Shown piece after piece: positions 44,932 to 54,629 of a DNA stretch of 64,000 bases. The translations under genes were made by a program, and so were the position numbers. Source of the DNA: Rhodobacteraceae bacterium UBA3069. GTDB lineage: Bacteria; Pseudomonadota; Alphaproteobacteria; Rhodobacterales; Rhodobacteraceae. The number at the start of each line of letters is the position of its first letter. The first letter of the stretch is position 1. A model generated the notes under the pieces. That model was not told the DNA's origin. It saw nothing but the letters and a program-made list of their open reading frames with translations, and searched no databases. Location: NCBI GenBank assembly GCA_002366795.1, contig DFBX01000096.1, forward strand, positions 1-64,000, read 5' to 3'.

Positions 44932-45720
44932 TCAGTAACCGCGAAACTGCGGTTTGCGTTTTTCATTAAAAGCCGTCAGCCCTTCGCGCATGTCCCACGA
45001 CCGCATATGCGCGCGCAGGTTCAGCATTTCTTCGGCCAACGCGGCGGTTTCGTCCACGTTCAGCGACCGGTTGGCGACCGCCTTCATGCGGCGCAGCACG
45101 GCGGGGCTCTTGTTGGATAGCTTGTCGGTGAAGGCCTGAACGGCATCGCGCAACTTTGAGTCTGCGACGACCTTGTTGACCAGCCCCCAGTCCATCATTT
45201 CCCGCGCCGACACGTTCTCACCTGAGAACAACAGGTATTTCGCGCGATTCAATCCAATCCGGCGCGGCAGGATCGCCGCGCCTCCCGCACCCGGAAAGAC
45301 GCCGAAATTGGAATGGGCATCGCCCAACTGCGCGCTTTCGGCGGCAAAGACCAGATCGCAGGCCATCACCATTTCAAGGCCGCCCGCCATGGCGAGCCCG
45401 TTCACGGCGGCGATCACAGGCTTGGGGCCATGACGCATCAGACCGAAGGTGTGATCGACGAGATCGAGAAGGTCGGGCTCGCCGGGTTCATGCTTGGCAC
45501 CTGCCACTTCCTTCAGATCGGCACCCGCGCAGAAAGCGCGGCCCGATCCGGTCAGAACAATGGCGCGCACTGCATCGTCGACAATCGCGGTTTCCAGAGC
45601 GGCGGTCATTTCGCGCAGCATCTGCGTCGACATTGCGTTCAAGTGTTCGGCCCGCTGGAAGGTGATCCATTCGGTCCGCTCCAGGCGTTCCACGGACAGG
45701 GTTTTGGGTGCTTCAGTCAA
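44932..45720 (-). CDS. Enoyl-CoA hydratase-family protein 4
   Basis: A 262-residue crotonase. FCAGADLKEVAGAKH is the oxyanion segment and NGLAMAGGLEMVMACDLVFA carries the first catalytic Glu. AHSNFGVFPGAGGAAILPR follows, where the second Glu position is Asn-like. TTG 45720 is preferred as start because AGGAG sits 6 bases upstream; ATG 45753 is in frame but has no such site. First gene of the minus-strand crotonase-thiolase-dehydrogenase operon, divergent from a racemase-like gene. Confidence 0.87.
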   Translation of the reverse strand: MTEAPKTLSVERLERTEWITFQRAEHLNAMSTQMLREMTAALETAIVDDAVRAIVLTGSGRAFCAGADLKEVAGAKHEPGEPDLLDLVDHTFGLMRHGPKPVIAAVNGLAMAGGLEMVMACDLVFAAESAQLGDAHSNFGVFPGAGGAAILPRRIGLNRAKYLLFSGENVSAREMMDWGLVNKVVADSKLRDAVQAFTDKLSNKSPAVLRRMKAVANRSLNVDETAALAEEMLNLRAHMRSWDMREGLTAFNEKRKPQFRGY

Positions 45721-45835
45721 GGTAAGCTCCTGAAATAAAACGAATAATAGCATTTAGCGGTTGCTTTCCGCGGCGGATTGCGCTGCTATGGGGTGGACCC
45801 GCACGCGGAAAAACAAACGAGACTTGGAGCCCGAT

Positions 45836-46939
45836 ATGAGCAATGCACCACTGGCCGGATTGAAAATACTTAGCCTCGCGGAACAATTTCCCGGCCCCTA
45901 CGCGACGATGCTTCTGTCGGACATGGGGGCCGAGGTCATCATGATTGAACGACCGGGGGGCGGCGATCCGGCCCGGCAGTTTCCGCCGTTGTTTCGGGCG
46001 CTGAACCGCGGCAAGCGCAGCGTGGCGCTCGATCTGAAATCGTCCGAGGGCTTGGCACAGTTTCGCACCCTTGTGGAATCTGCCGATGTCATCGTTGAAG
46101 GGTTCCGCCCCGGCAAACTCGCGGCGCTTGGCGCCGGATTCGAAGACCTGAGAAAGGTCAACCCGAAGCTCGTTTATGTCTCGATTTCGGGCTATGGGCA
46201 GGACGGCCCCTATCGCGACAGGGCGGGGCATGATCTGAGCTATGAAGGTGTTGGCGGGCTGTTGGCCGATCAGGCCGAAGCCGAACAGCCGGGACCGGTG
46301 CCGGGCTTGCCGTTGGCGGATGTCGGCGCGGCGCTGTTCGCGGCCATCGCGATCCTTTCGGCGACACTGTCGAGCCAGCGAACGGGGCAGGGGCGTTACG
46401 TGGATGTCTCCATGTCCGATGCGGTGGTCTCGATGCTCACCGCCTTTCTGGTGCCCGCAGCCAATGGCACGCCTCTGGGCGAGTTCATCGCCGAGCCGGC
46501 CTATGGCGTGTTCACTTGCAAGGACGGCAAGCTGATGACGCTGTCGATCGCGCATGAGGACTGGTTTTGGCAACCGCTCTGCGATGTGATCGGCAGGTTG
46601 GACCTCGCCGGGTTGAAAGGCCGCGACCGTGTCGCCCGAACGGACGAGTTGCGCGAAGAGATCGCGGCGGTTCTGGTCGGCAAGACGCGCGCCGACTGGG
46701 GCGACCTGTTTGACAAGGCGGGCGTGCCCTGGGGACCGCTCAATTCGCTGGTCGAAACGCTGGATGACCCGCATGTGCGCGCGCGCCAGTTGCTGCGCAC
46801 CATCGCTCACGACAGCGGCAAGACAGAAACCTTCTTGGTGCAGCCGCTGAAGTTCGACAATTTCGAATCCGAAATAACGGGTTTGCCGCCCGAGATCGGG
46901 GCCGACAATGAAAGCGTCTTTGCGGGCGGCTCCGACTAA
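45836..46939 (+). CDS. Second alpha-methylacyl-CoA racemase-like CaiB/BaiF protein
   Basis: A 367-residue protein from ATG 45836 (TTGGAG upstream). The racemase dyad is His132 in RAGHDLSYEG and Asp162 in PLADVGAAL, again 30 residues apart. It is the only plus-strand gene in this part of the island, between the divergent crotonase operon and a convergent SDR. With the copy at 35297 it indicates at least two methyl-branched steps or two substrates. Confidence 0.87.
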   Translation: MSNAPLAGLKILSLAEQFPGPYATMLLSDMGAEVIMIERPGGGDPARQFPPLFRALNRGKRSVALDLKSSEGLAQFRTLVESADVIVEGFRPGKLAALGAGFEDLRKVNPKLVYVSISGYGQDGPYRDRAGHDLSYEGVGGLLADQAEAEQPGPVPGLPLADVGAALFAAIAILSATLSSQRTGQGRYVDVSMSDAVVSMLTAFLVPAANGTPLGEFIAEPAYGVFTCKDGKLMTLSIAHEDWFWQPLCDVIGRLDLAGLKGRDRVARTDELREEIAAVLVGKTRADWGDLFDKAGVPWGPLNSLVETLDDPHVRARQLLRTIAHDSGKTETFLVQPLKFDNFESEITGLPPEIGADNESVFAGGSD

Positions 46940-46961
46940 CGGCAGCCGCCCACTTAGGGCT

Positions 46962-47750
46962 TTAGCAGGCAAAGGAATACCCGCCATTCACCGGATATGT
47001 TTGTCCGGTGATCCAACTGGCGGCATCCGAGCACAGGAACAGGATCATACCAGCCGGGTCTTCCGGCTCGCCAAGGCGGCGGATCACATATTGCGATAGC
47101 GCCCGCTTTTCGGTCTCTGCATCCGGGATCAGATCGGCGACAGCGGGGGTTCTCGTGCCGCCCAGGGCGACGCAATTCGCGGTGATCCCGAACCGGCCGC
47201 CGGCCTTTGCAATGGCGCGCATAAAGCCTGCCGCCCCGGCCTTGGCACCGGAGTAAACCGCCAGATGCGGCTCTCCGACGCGGCCTGCATCGGAAATGAC
47301 TGTCACAATGCGCCCGTAGCCGCCCTTGACCATCAGCGGCATGGCGTGGCGGGTGCAGTTCAGCACGCCGTCGAAATTGGTGGCCATCCAACGGCGCCAT
47401 TCGTCGGGATCCGATTCCCAGAACGGCACAAGATCGTCAAGCCGCGACGTTGGTCCGGCGTTGCCAGCATTGTTGACCAGAATATCCACACTGCCAAAGG
47501 TTTCCTGCGCCGTGGCAAAAGCCGCGCCGACAGCGTCATAGTCGGATACGTCGAACGCCAGCGGCAGCGCCTTTGCGCCCGCCGCTTCCACTTCTGCGGC
47601 AACGCTTTCGGCGCGCTCGGCGTGAAAATCGTTGATTACAACGGCGCCCGCGCCGTGCTGGGCCAGATACAGCGCGACCTGACGGCCCACGCCTTGTCCT
47701 GCACCGGTTACAAATGCGGTGCGTCCCTTGATGTCGAGTAGTTCACTCAT
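46962..47750 (-). CDS. SDR oxidoreductase (FabG-like)
   Basis: A 262-residue classical SDR from ATG 47750. AFVTGAGQGVGRQVALYL binds the cofactor, NNAG is present, and the active site is VISDAG with VYSGAKAGAAG (Ser, Tyr, Lys all in place). It ends WITGQTYPVNGGYSFAC. Probably oxidises a 3-hydroxyacyl-CoA. Last gene of the second ABC operon, 13 bp after LivF. A weak stem (46924-46951) at the convergent CaiB end may terminate both. Confidence 0.88.
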   Translation of the reverse strand: MSELLDIKGRTAFVTGAGQGVGRQVALYLAQHGAGAVVINDFHAERAESVAAEVEAAGAKALPLAFDVSDYDAVGAAFATAQETFGSVDILVNNAGNAGPTSRLDDLVPFWESDPDEWRRWMATNFDGVLNCTRHAMPLMVKGGYGRIVTVISDAGRVGEPHLAVYSGAKAGAAGFMRAIAKAGGRFGITANCVALGGTRTPAVADLIPDAETEKRALSQYVIRRLGEPEDPAGMILFLCSDAASWITGQTYPVNGGYSFAC

Positions 47751-47763
47751 TGTATTTCCCTTC

Positions 47764-48555
47764 TTATCCCAGCCATCTTTTGCGGCGCCGATAGTGTTTG
47801 ATCTCGCGATAGCTCTTGCGTTCACCGGAGGCGGTGACACCGAGATAGAATTCCTTGATGTCTTCGTTATCGGCGAGCTTGTCAGCCGGGCCGTCCATCA
47901 CGATACGCCCGTTCTCCATCACATAGGCATAGTCGGCGATCGACAGCGCTGCGGCGCTGTTCTGTTCGACCAGGAAGAACGTTGTGCCTTCCGATTTGAG
48001 TTGCTTGAGCACCTCGTAGACATCCCGAATCATCATGGGCGCCAGTCCCAGCGACGGCTCGTCGATCGCGATGATTTTTGGGTTCGCCATCATGGCCCGG
48101 CCGATCAGCAGCAGTTGCTGTTCGCCGCCGGACATGAAACCGGAGGTGCGGTTGCGCAGGTCCGCAAGGCGAGGCATCAGGGTATAAACATGATCCAGCC
48201 GGTTTTTCAGTTCGGCGGAATTGGGCACCATATGCCCGCCCACGATCAGATTCTGCTCAGAAGTCAGATGACGCAACACGCGCCGACCTTCCATCACATG
48301 GATCAGGCCGTTCTTCACAACATTCGACGCTTCCATGTTCTGAACAGGCGTGCCGTTCAGCATGATGGACCCCGCGGAAACGGTTCCGTCCTCGGATTTT
48401 AGCGTTCCGGAAATGGCCTTGAGCGTTGTACTTTTACCCGCGCCATTGCCGCCAAGAAGAGCAACACATTGACCTTCGCGTACTGTCATGGACACACCTT
48501 TGAGCGCCAAGATGACGTCTGAATAGGTCACTTCTACGTTGTTGAGTTCCAGCAT
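47764..48555 (-). CDS. ABC transporter ATPase LivF-like, system 2
   Basis: A 263-residue ATPase with Walker A GGNGAGKST, signature MSGGEQQLLLIGRAM and Walker B IIAIDEPSLGLAP. The basic C-terminal tail EIKHYRRRKRWLG nearly matches that of system 1 LivF (22226-23044), so the two transporters share an unusual ancestor. It lies 62 bp after the binding-protein gene, with a hairpin in the gap. Confidence 0.93.
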   Translation of the reverse strand: MLELNNVEVTYSDVILALKGVSMTVREGQCVALLGGNGAGKSTTLKAISGTLKSEDGTVSAGSIMLNGTPVQNMEASNVVKNGLIHVMEGRRVLRHLTSEQNLIVGGHMVPNSAELKNRLDHVYTLMPRLADLRNRTSGFMSGGEQQLLLIGRAMMANPKIIAIDEPSLGLAPMMIRDVYEVLKQLKSEGTTFFLVEQNSAAALSIADYAYVMENGRIVMDGPADKLADNEDIKEFYLGVTASGERKSYREIKHYRRRKRWLG

Positions 48556-48585
48556 GGTCTTTGTGCCCGGGGCTGAGGATCAGGA

Positions 48586-48609
48586 CGGGCGCCGCGATTG
48601 CGGCGCCCG
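48586..48609. promoter_or_regulatory. Intercistronic hairpin 3' of system 2 binding-protein gene
   Basis: A 10-bp stem, CGGGCGCCGC / GCGGCGCCCG, with a 4-base loop. It is 8 bases past the stop of the binding-protein gene on the minus strand and 30 bases before LivF. No T run follows. Position and form parallel the hairpin at 25672-25699 in system 1, consistent with a role in setting binding-protein excess. Confidence 0.75.
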
Positions 48610-48617
48610 GATTCGAT

Positions 48618-49856
48618 TTACCATTTATGAATGTTGGGAACGTCGACGCCGGTTGCTTCGATGACGATCTTGCCATCCTTGACGGTGCCCACATTCACCT
48701 TAAGGCCTTCCAACGGGAAAGGCGCTTCGGGGGTGAAGGACAAGGTCGGCAGGAACCCGAAAGTTTCCTCGGTGGTGATCGGCGCAGCAAAAAGCGCCTC
48801 GCGCACCAACTCGCCGGTCAGGCCTTCTGCACCGTTCTTTTCAATCGCGTGCTGGATCACGGTCACGGTATAGAGACCCTGAGAAACACCCATGGCGGTC
48901 ACAACGTTCCAAGGCGCCTCGAGACCATGATCCGCAGCCAGTGTCTCGTAGAATTGCCGCGCGGTGGTATCCTCTTCGGCCGCAATCGCCATGCCGTAGG
49001 CTTCGTAATCGCCTTCGAGCTGCTCAAGTCCGCCAAGTGCGCCGCCAGAGGCAGGCAGCCCGTTATGCGAGCTCATCATGATCGGGATGTCGGCACCGTT
49101 CGCCTGCAACCCGCGTTTCGCTGCAACCACGATCGACGTGTTTGTCTGAATGATCAGCGCTTCGGCACCCGACCGTGCGACGCGGCGCATCTGCGCCGTC
49201 AGGTCGGTCGGCTGCACTTCGGTATAGATGACCTCGACGAGTTCAAGCTCTTCAGGGTTCTCTTCGGCATGAAGCTCCAGACCCTTCGCCATATCGACAT
49301 AGGCAGGCGAGGCCTCAGAGGCCATAACTGCGAACTTGAGCGGCTCGTCACCGCCCCGCTGCTCTTTCATCCATGCGAGGAAGCCTGCGCTTTCATGTGA
49401 ATAGGTAGGACGCGGGTTGAAGATCCAGGCATCGGCCTTCCAGGCAAATCCGTAGCCTGCCGTAGCCATGAACATCGGGATTTTGTCTTCCGGCAGGCGT
49501 TCAGAAAGGGCGGCAACGTCCGGCCCGCCAAGCCCGACCACTGCAATCGGGTTGAGTTCTGATTTGATCCCCGGCCAAAGGCTCGCCACCTGTGCTGCGT
49601 CATAGCGGGTTTCGTAGTTCTTGAAGTTCAGCGTAACGCCAAGTTCCTTGCCTCGGGTCGCATTCCACCAAGTGAACACGGCCTCGCGTCCACCAGCCAG
49701 CACGGGCATGATATCGGCATAGGGGCCAGAAAAGTCCGAAAGCAGAGCCAGATTGTATGTCGTTTCCGCCTGCGCCTTGATCGGCATGGCTGCAGTGACT
49801 GCTATGGCACCCGCTGCCAGCAGGCCGCGAAGCCCGAGTCTTGTCTTGTAGGTCAT
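48618..49856 (-). CDS. ABC periplasmic substrate-binding protein, system 2
   Basis: A 412-residue Leu/Ile/Val-type binding protein from ATG 49856 (GGGAGGAATT upstream). Signal peptide residues 1-27 end MPIKAQAE. The mature start is TTYNLALLSDFSGPYADIMP, with WWNATRGKELGVTLNFKNYE and EDKIPMFMATAGYGFAW. It belongs to a different subgroup from the tandem pair of system 1, so the two importers probably take different but related ligands. Confidence 0.92.
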   Translation of the reverse strand: MTYKTRLGLRGLLAAGAIAVTAAMPIKAQAETTYNLALLSDFSGPYADIMPVLAGGREAVFTWWNATRGKELGVTLNFKNYETRYDAAQVASLWPGIKSELNPIAVVGLGGPDVAALSERLPEDKIPMFMATAGYGFAWKADAWIFNPRPTYSHESAGFLAWMKEQRGGDEPLKFAVMASEASPAYVDMAKGLELHAEENPEELELVEVIYTEVQPTDLTAQMRRVARSGAEALIIQTNTSIVVAAKRGLQANGADIPIMMSSHNGLPASGGALGGLEQLEGDYEAYGMAIAAEEDTTARQFYETLAADHGLEAPWNVVTAMGVSQGLYTVTVIQHAIEKNGAEGLTGELVREALFAAPITTEETFGFLPTLSFTPEAPFPLEGLKVNVGTVKDGKIVIEATGVDVPNIHKW

Positions 49857-49891
49857 TGTAATTCCTCCCAAGTTTGAAGCCGCCCTGTTCG

Positions 49892-50944
49892 TCAATAGGG
49901 GAACGGCCAGATACGATAAGATGATTTCAGGATATTCCAGCGGTGCATCAGCCCCTTGGGTTCAAGGATCATGAACAAGGCGATCACGCCGCCAAGAATG
50001 ACATTCATGCCCGCAAACACGATGTCGCCGCCCAGAAAGGATACCGAGTCGGCGATATTGGGACCGACAGTCGCGATGGTCTCTTGGATGATGCGGATGA
50101 CGAAGACACCGACCAAAGCCCCCACGATCGACCCCATTCCGCCGACGATGATCATCGCAACAAAGAAGATCGAGTGAAATAATGTAAACTGATCTACGCC
50201 GACAAAGCGTATCAGATAGGCCCAAAGCGCCCCGCCGACGCCGGCATAGAACGCGCCGATCAGGAAGGCATTCGCCTTGGTGGCGGCGACATTGATCCCC
50301 ATGATACCGGCCGCCACGTCATCGTCCCTGACCGCCACAAAGGCGCGGCCAAAGCGTGATCGCACGATCCCGAACGCACCCGCGATCATGATCGCCGCGA
50401 CGGCAAAATTCATGTAAAACTGCGCTGTTTCGCCAACAATGCGCAGTCCGAAAAGTTCCGCAGGCGGCACGGTGATGCCGTTTGATCCACCCATCCAAGT
50501 CGATGGCAGGTTCAAGACAGCAAAGTGGAACAGGAACTGAGCCGCAATGGTGGTGAGCGCTAGGTAAAACCCCTTGATCCGTGCCGCGGTCAGGCCAAAG
50601 AAAAAGCCGAACACCGCAGCCGCGAACCCGGCCAGCGGAATGGTCAACAGGAATGTCATGCCGGTTTTCGAGGCAAGTATCGAAGCGGTATAGGCACCGA
50701 CACCCATGAATGCTGCCTGGCCAAGATTGATCTGGCCCGCATAGCCTGTGCAAATCTGAAGCCCGACGGCGATGACGGCGCTGATCATCATCAAGTTCAG
50801 CACCGCGATGATGCGCCCGCTCACAAGATAGGGCGCCGCCAGCATGAGAACGACGAACAGGGCAAGGGCCGCCACCTGCCAGCGCGTGCGGACAACGCGT
50901 CTGTCGGTGCGATAGCTTGTGGGGAAAATGCCGGAAGGATCCAT
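49892..50944 (-). CDS. ABC permease LivM-like, system 2
   Basis: A 350-residue permease with about ten hydrophobic segments. Family blocks: GLQICTGYAGQINLGQAAFM, IKGFYLALTTIAAQFLFHF and VAMIIVGGMGSIVGALVGV. It ends YRIWPFPY, like the aromatic end of system 1 LivM. It is separated from LivH by 3 bp. Confidence 0.93.
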   Translation of the reverse strand: MDPSGIFPTSYRTDRRVVRTRWQVAALALFVVLMLAAPYLVSGRIIAVLNLMMISAVIAVGLQICTGYAGQINLGQAAFMGVGAYTASILASKTGMTFLLTIPLAGFAAAVFGFFFGLTAARIKGFYLALTTIAAQFLFHFAVLNLPSTWMGGSNGITVPPAELFGLRIVGETAQFYMNFAVAAIMIAGAFGIVRSRFGRAFVAVRDDDVAAGIMGINVAATKANAFLIGAFYAGVGGALWAYLIRFVGVDQFTLFHSIFFVAMIIVGGMGSIVGALVGVFVIRIIQETIATVGPNIADSVSFLGGDIVFAGMNVILGGVIALFMILEPKGLMHRWNILKSSYRIWPFPY

Positions 50945-50947
50945 GGC

Positions 50948-51832
50948 TTACACCCGTTCGATGGTGCGCCAGCCAAACAGGCCCGTTGGCCGGATCAGCA
51001 AAATGGCAAGCATGATAATGTAAGGCACGACACTGCCAAGCGAGCCCCCGATCAGCGGATCAAGGTAATTGGTGGTCAGGCTCTGGACGATGCCGATGAT
51101 CACTCCCGCTAGAATAAGCCCGCCGATCGACTCCAACCCGGCAAAAAGCGCCACTGGCAGCGCAGCAAATCCGATATCCGAGGCCAGGAAGGTCAGCGAC
51201 TTGCCGCTGAGAAAGATCATTGCACCGATCGTGGACAAGATCGCTCCGAGAACCCAGGCGAAGGCGATCGAGCCCTTCACGGAAATTCCCATCGAAGACG
51301 CCACGACATGATCTTCTGCCACCGCAGTCATCCGCAGGCCGGAACGGGTCCGGTTGAAGAACCACGACAGCCCGATGGCGGCGACAATAGTGATGATCCC
51401 GCCGATCAGCAGATTCATTGGGATAAGCATATCACCAAGGAATAGGGGCTTCAGCGGGAAGATAATCGGGAAGGGCCGAACGGCGGGGCCGAACAGCAAC
51501 AGCACAAGCCCGCGCAACAAAATCAACAGGCCAACTGTGACCATGACCATTGAAAAGACCGATTCTCCGATAAGCTTTGTCAGGAAAATCCGCTCGATCA
51601 GATACCCTACCAGGCCCGCCAGAACCAGCGATAGAGGTATCGACAGCCATAGGCTAAGCCCGACCTGCATGGTTGTGTACCAGACGATGAAGCCGCCGAT
51701 AATGACAAGTTCGCCTTGCGCGAAATTGAACACCTTGCTGGCGCGGTAGATCACGACAAATCCCATGGCCACGAGCGAATAAAGTAGGCCGATCAAAGCC
51801 CCGGTTATGATGTCATTGATGAAATAAACCAT
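50948..51832 (-). CDS. ABC permease LivH-like, system 2
   Basis: A 294-residue permease beginning with ITGALIGLLYSLVAMGFVVI and containing VFNFAQGELVIIGGFIVWY and VALFAGLESIGGLILAGV. About eight hydrophobic segments. It ends PTGLFGWRTIERV, the same style as system 1 LivH (PHGLFGRHDIERV). It directly follows the acyl-CoA ligase gene, mirroring the system 1 gene order. Confidence 0.93.
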   Translation of the reverse strand: MVYFINDIITGALIGLLYSLVAMGFVVIYRASKVFNFAQGELVIIGGFIVWYTTMQVGLSLWLSIPLSLVLAGLVGYLIERIFLTKLIGESVFSMVMVTVGLLILLRGLVLLLFGPAVRPFPIIFPLKPLFLGDMLIPMNLLIGGIITIVAAIGLSWFFNRTRSGLRMTAVAEDHVVASSMGISVKGSIAFAWVLGAILSTIGAMIFLSGKSLTFLASDIGFAALPVALFAGLESIGGLILAGVIIGIVQSLTTNYLDPLIGGSLGSVVPYIIMLAILLIRPTGLFGWRTIERV

Positions 51833-51847
51833 TTTCGCCGACCTCCT

Positions 51848-53845
51848 TTAAGTTTGCGACTGCTGGTTGGCAGCCTTCGATGCGTTTTCGACATCCGACA
51901 CACGAACCGTGGCCCTGAGCACACCTTGGCGGCCATCCTGATAGGTAACGGCGATTTCAAGGTCGGTCTCGTCATCGCCGCAATAGATAGCCTCGACGAG
52001 TTTCGCATATCGCTCTTCCAGAAATGCGCGCCGGAGTTTCCGGCTGCGGGTCAACTCGCCTTCGTCCGGGTCGAGTTCTTTCGGAAAATTCGCAAACCGC
52101 GCCACGCGCGAACCTTCGGGCAGAAGCGCATTGATGCGCGCCACTTCACCTTTGATGAGGTCCAGAATCTCGGGTTTTTGCGACAGATCGGTATAGGTGG
52201 AGAAGCTGATCTTGTTCTCTTCGGCCCAACGGCCAAGCACCTCCATATCGATATTGATCAGCGCGCTGACGAAATCCCGGGTTTCGTCGCCCAGTGTCAT
52301 GAGGTCCTTGATGAAGGGGCTATAGCGCAGCCGCGTTTCGATGAACTGCGGCGGGTAGCTGTGCCCGTTTGCCAGGCGGCGCATGTCCTTGACACGGTCA
52401 AAGAACAAAAGCTCTCCTTCGTCGGTCATCGATACCGCGTCGCCGGTTTCATACCAGCCGTCTTCAGTAAGCGCCTCGGCGGTCTTGTCGGGTTTGTCGT
52501 GATATCCGCCAAAACCCGATCCGCCCCGCACCTGCAATTCACCTTCCGGCGAAACCCGGTATTCCAGCGGCTCGCCATAGGTCGTGTTGCTTTGCATCCA
52601 GCTGCCGCTTGTCTCAAGCTGATAGCTTTCGCCGACATGCGCGGTCAGAAGCCCGATCTCGGTCGCCCCATAGACGTTGCGCAGCTTGATCCCCATCGCG
52701 TGGAACATGCGAAAAACGTCCGGGGCCATCAGGGCACCGCCGCTCATCGCGTTCCTGGCTTTACCGAGGCCAAGATTGTCGCGCAGGTGATGCAAGACCA
52801 GCGCCTCGGCCAAGGGAAGTTGCAGGCGCGCAGCAAGGCTGGGGTTGCGCCCTTCCAGCCGTTCGACATGAACGTCGCGACCGACCTTCATCCCCCAATT
52901 GTACATCGCATTGCGGACCTTGCCTGCGCCCAGCATCCGGGCCTGAACGATGGATGCGAGATTCTCCCACTGCCGTGGACTGAACACCAAAGCGTCAACC
53001 GCCAGTTCGCGGATATTATCAAGCACTTCCTCCGGGCCTTCGGGAAAGTTCACGACCATTGGCGCGATCAGCCCGATCGACAAGCCAAAAATCTGTTCGG
53101 TCACCCAAGCCGGGGAAATGTAGGTCAGGTATTCGGTGCCCGGCGCGATGTCGATCGCCCCCATTACCCGCGAGCAGTTGTCAAACAGGTAGCGATGGCT
53201 GATGACAACACCCTTGGGCTTTCCCGTGGTCCCCGACGTATAGGACAGCAAAGCCGTATCTTCAGCCCGACCGCGCTTGACGTGCTCTTCAAAGCGGGAC
53301 GGGTCTGTGGCGTGGATCTGACGTCCGGCTTCGCTCACACTTTCGAAGGAATGCAACAGCGGGTGGTCGTAGCCCCACAGGCCCGAATCATCCCAGTATA
53401 CAATCGCTATGGCACCTTTGTACCGGTCTGCGATTTCGATGCATTTATCGACCTGCTCCTGATCCTGCGCCAGAAATATCCGCGTCTGGGAATCTTCTGC
53501 CAGATAGAGAATTTCCTCGGCGGTTTGATCGGGATAGACAGACAGGACCTTCCCGCCCAGTGACTGTACGGCGTATTCCGCCCAGAAATGCTCGGGCTCG
53601 TTCTCGCCGATCATCATGACGGAATCGCCGGCTGTCAGGCCCTTGCTCTCCAGCCCGAGCGCCACGGCACGGACCCTTTCAAGCACATTAGCCCAGGTGA
53701 ATTCGCGCCAGATGCCAAGGCGCTTGTGGCGCTCGGCAAGTGCGTTCGGCGCGGATTTTGCCCGGGCCAGCAATACCTGTGGCAGGGTTTCGCTCTGCGT
53801 GACGGCCGGGTCTGAATAGACCATTGCTGTTCGTTGTTTGACCAT
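51848..53845 (-). CDS. Long-chain-type acyl-CoA ligase embedded in transporter operon 2
   Basis: A 665-residue AMP-forming ligase. The ATP loop is TSGTTGKPKG (residues 203-212), followed by YGATEIGLLTAH, GWYETGDAVSMTDEG and LTRSRKLRRAFLEERY. It lies between LivG (4-bp gap) and LivH (15-bp gap), the same place as the ligase in system 1. A second start, ATG 53824, is possible. The repeated design supports activation of the substrate as it enters the cell. Confidence 0.9.
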   Translation of the reverse strand: MVKQRTAMVYSDPAVTQSETLPQVLLARAKSAPNALAERHKRLGIWREFTWANVLERVRAVALGLESKGLTAGDSVMMIGENEPEHFWAEYAVQSLGGKVLSVYPDQTAEEILYLAEDSQTRIFLAQDQEQVDKCIEIADRYKGAIAIVYWDDSGLWGYDHPLLHSFESVSEAGRQIHATDPSRFEEHVKRGRAEDTALLSYTSGTTGKPKGVVISHRYLFDNCSRVMGAIDIAPGTEYLTYISPAWVTEQIFGLSIGLIAPMVVNFPEGPEEVLDNIRELAVDALVFSPRQWENLASIVQARMLGAGKVRNAMYNWGMKVGRDVHVERLEGRNPSLAARLQLPLAEALVLHHLRDNLGLGKARNAMSGGALMAPDVFRMFHAMGIKLRNVYGATEIGLLTAHVGESYQLETSGSWMQSNTTYGEPLEYRVSPEGELQVRGGSGFGGYHDKPDKTAEALTEDGWYETGDAVSMTDEGELLFFDRVKDMRRLANGHSYPPQFIETRLRYSPFIKDLMTLGDETRDFVSALINIDMEVLGRWAEENKISFSTYTDLSQKPEILDLIKGEVARINALLPEGSRVARFANFPKELDPDEGELTRSRKLRRAFLEERYAKLVEAIYCGDDETDLEIAVTYQDGRQGVLRATVRVSDVENASKAANQQSQT

Positions 53846-53849
53846 TCCG

Positions 53850-54629
53850 CTACCCCAGATATGCCTTGATCACAGACGGGTTTTTCTGGATCTCCTCGGG
53901 CGTGCCTTCGGCGATGACCCGCCCGAAATCCAGCACCACGATCCGGTCTGCCAGATCCATCACCACACCCATGTCATGCTCGACGAGGACGACGGGAATC
54001 TTACGAGCCTCGCGCACATCGAGGATGAACCGGGCAAGATCCTCTTTCTCCTCCGAGTTCATGCCGGCCATCGGCTCGTCCATCATCAGGATCGAAGGCT
54101 CCTGTGCCAGTGCTCGCCCCAGATCAACCCGCTTGCGCAGCCCGTAACCCAGAGTGCCCACGGGCCTGTTCCGGATCGCTTCGATTTCCAGAAAGTCGAT
54201 GATTTCCTCGGCCGCCTCACGATGTTCGGATTCCTCACGCATCACTGGACCAAACTGGAAAAAGGCCTGGATCACATTCGACTTCATCAGCATGTGACGA
54301 CCGATCATGATGTTTTCGATCACGGTCTGCCCAGCAAAGAGATGGGTGCCCTGAAAGGTACGCGCCATTCCACGTCGGGCGATCTGGTCGACACGCAGCC
54401 CGGTCACGTCCTGCCCGGACAATTCGACACTGCCCTTCTGCGGGCGATAGAACCCTGCAGTGACATTCAGAAGAGATGTTTTTCCGGCACCATTCGGGCC
54501 GATGATTGCAAGCAATTCATTGTCGTTCACGGTGATGCTCACATCGTCGAGCGCTGTCACACCGCCAAATTTCAATGTCGCACCGCGAACCGCAAGCGGC
54601 GCTGAGGCAATTCCCGTAGTCGTGGTCAT
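53850..54629 (-). CDS. ABC transporter ATPase LivG-like, system 2
   Basis: A 259-residue ATPase with Walker A GPNGAGKTS, a LivG-type signature LGYGLRKRVDLGRAL, and Walker B ILMMDEPMAGMNSEEKEDLA followed by LVEHDMGVV. The MAGMN-EEK segment is the same as in system 1 LivG (MAGMNQEEKG). First gene of the second transporter operon, transcribed from a region carrying operator 6. Confidence 0.93.
   Translation of the reverse strand: MTTTTGIASAPLAVRGATLKFGGVTALDDVSITVNDNELLAIIGPNGAGKTSLLNVTAGFYRPQKGSVELSGQDVTGLRVDQIARRGMARTFQGTHLFAGQTVIENIMIGRHMLMKSNVIQAFFQFGPVMREESEHREAAEEIIDFLEIEAIRNRPVGTLGYGLRKRVDLGRALAQEPSILMMDEPMAGMNSEEKEDLARFILDVREARKIPVVLVEHDMGVVMDLADRIVVLDFGRVIAEGTPEEIQKNPSVIKAYLG

Noticed and set aside
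46924..46951. Stem GGGCGGCT / AGCCGCCC at the end of the racemase-like gene
   Set aside because: Only 8 bp with a 12-base loop, partly inside coding sequence and without a T run; too weak to list as a terminator.
51854..53563. Plus-strand ORF of 569 codons opposite the second acyl-CoA ligase
   Set aside because: The minus-strand frame has the complete adenylation motifs; this is a high-GC shadow.
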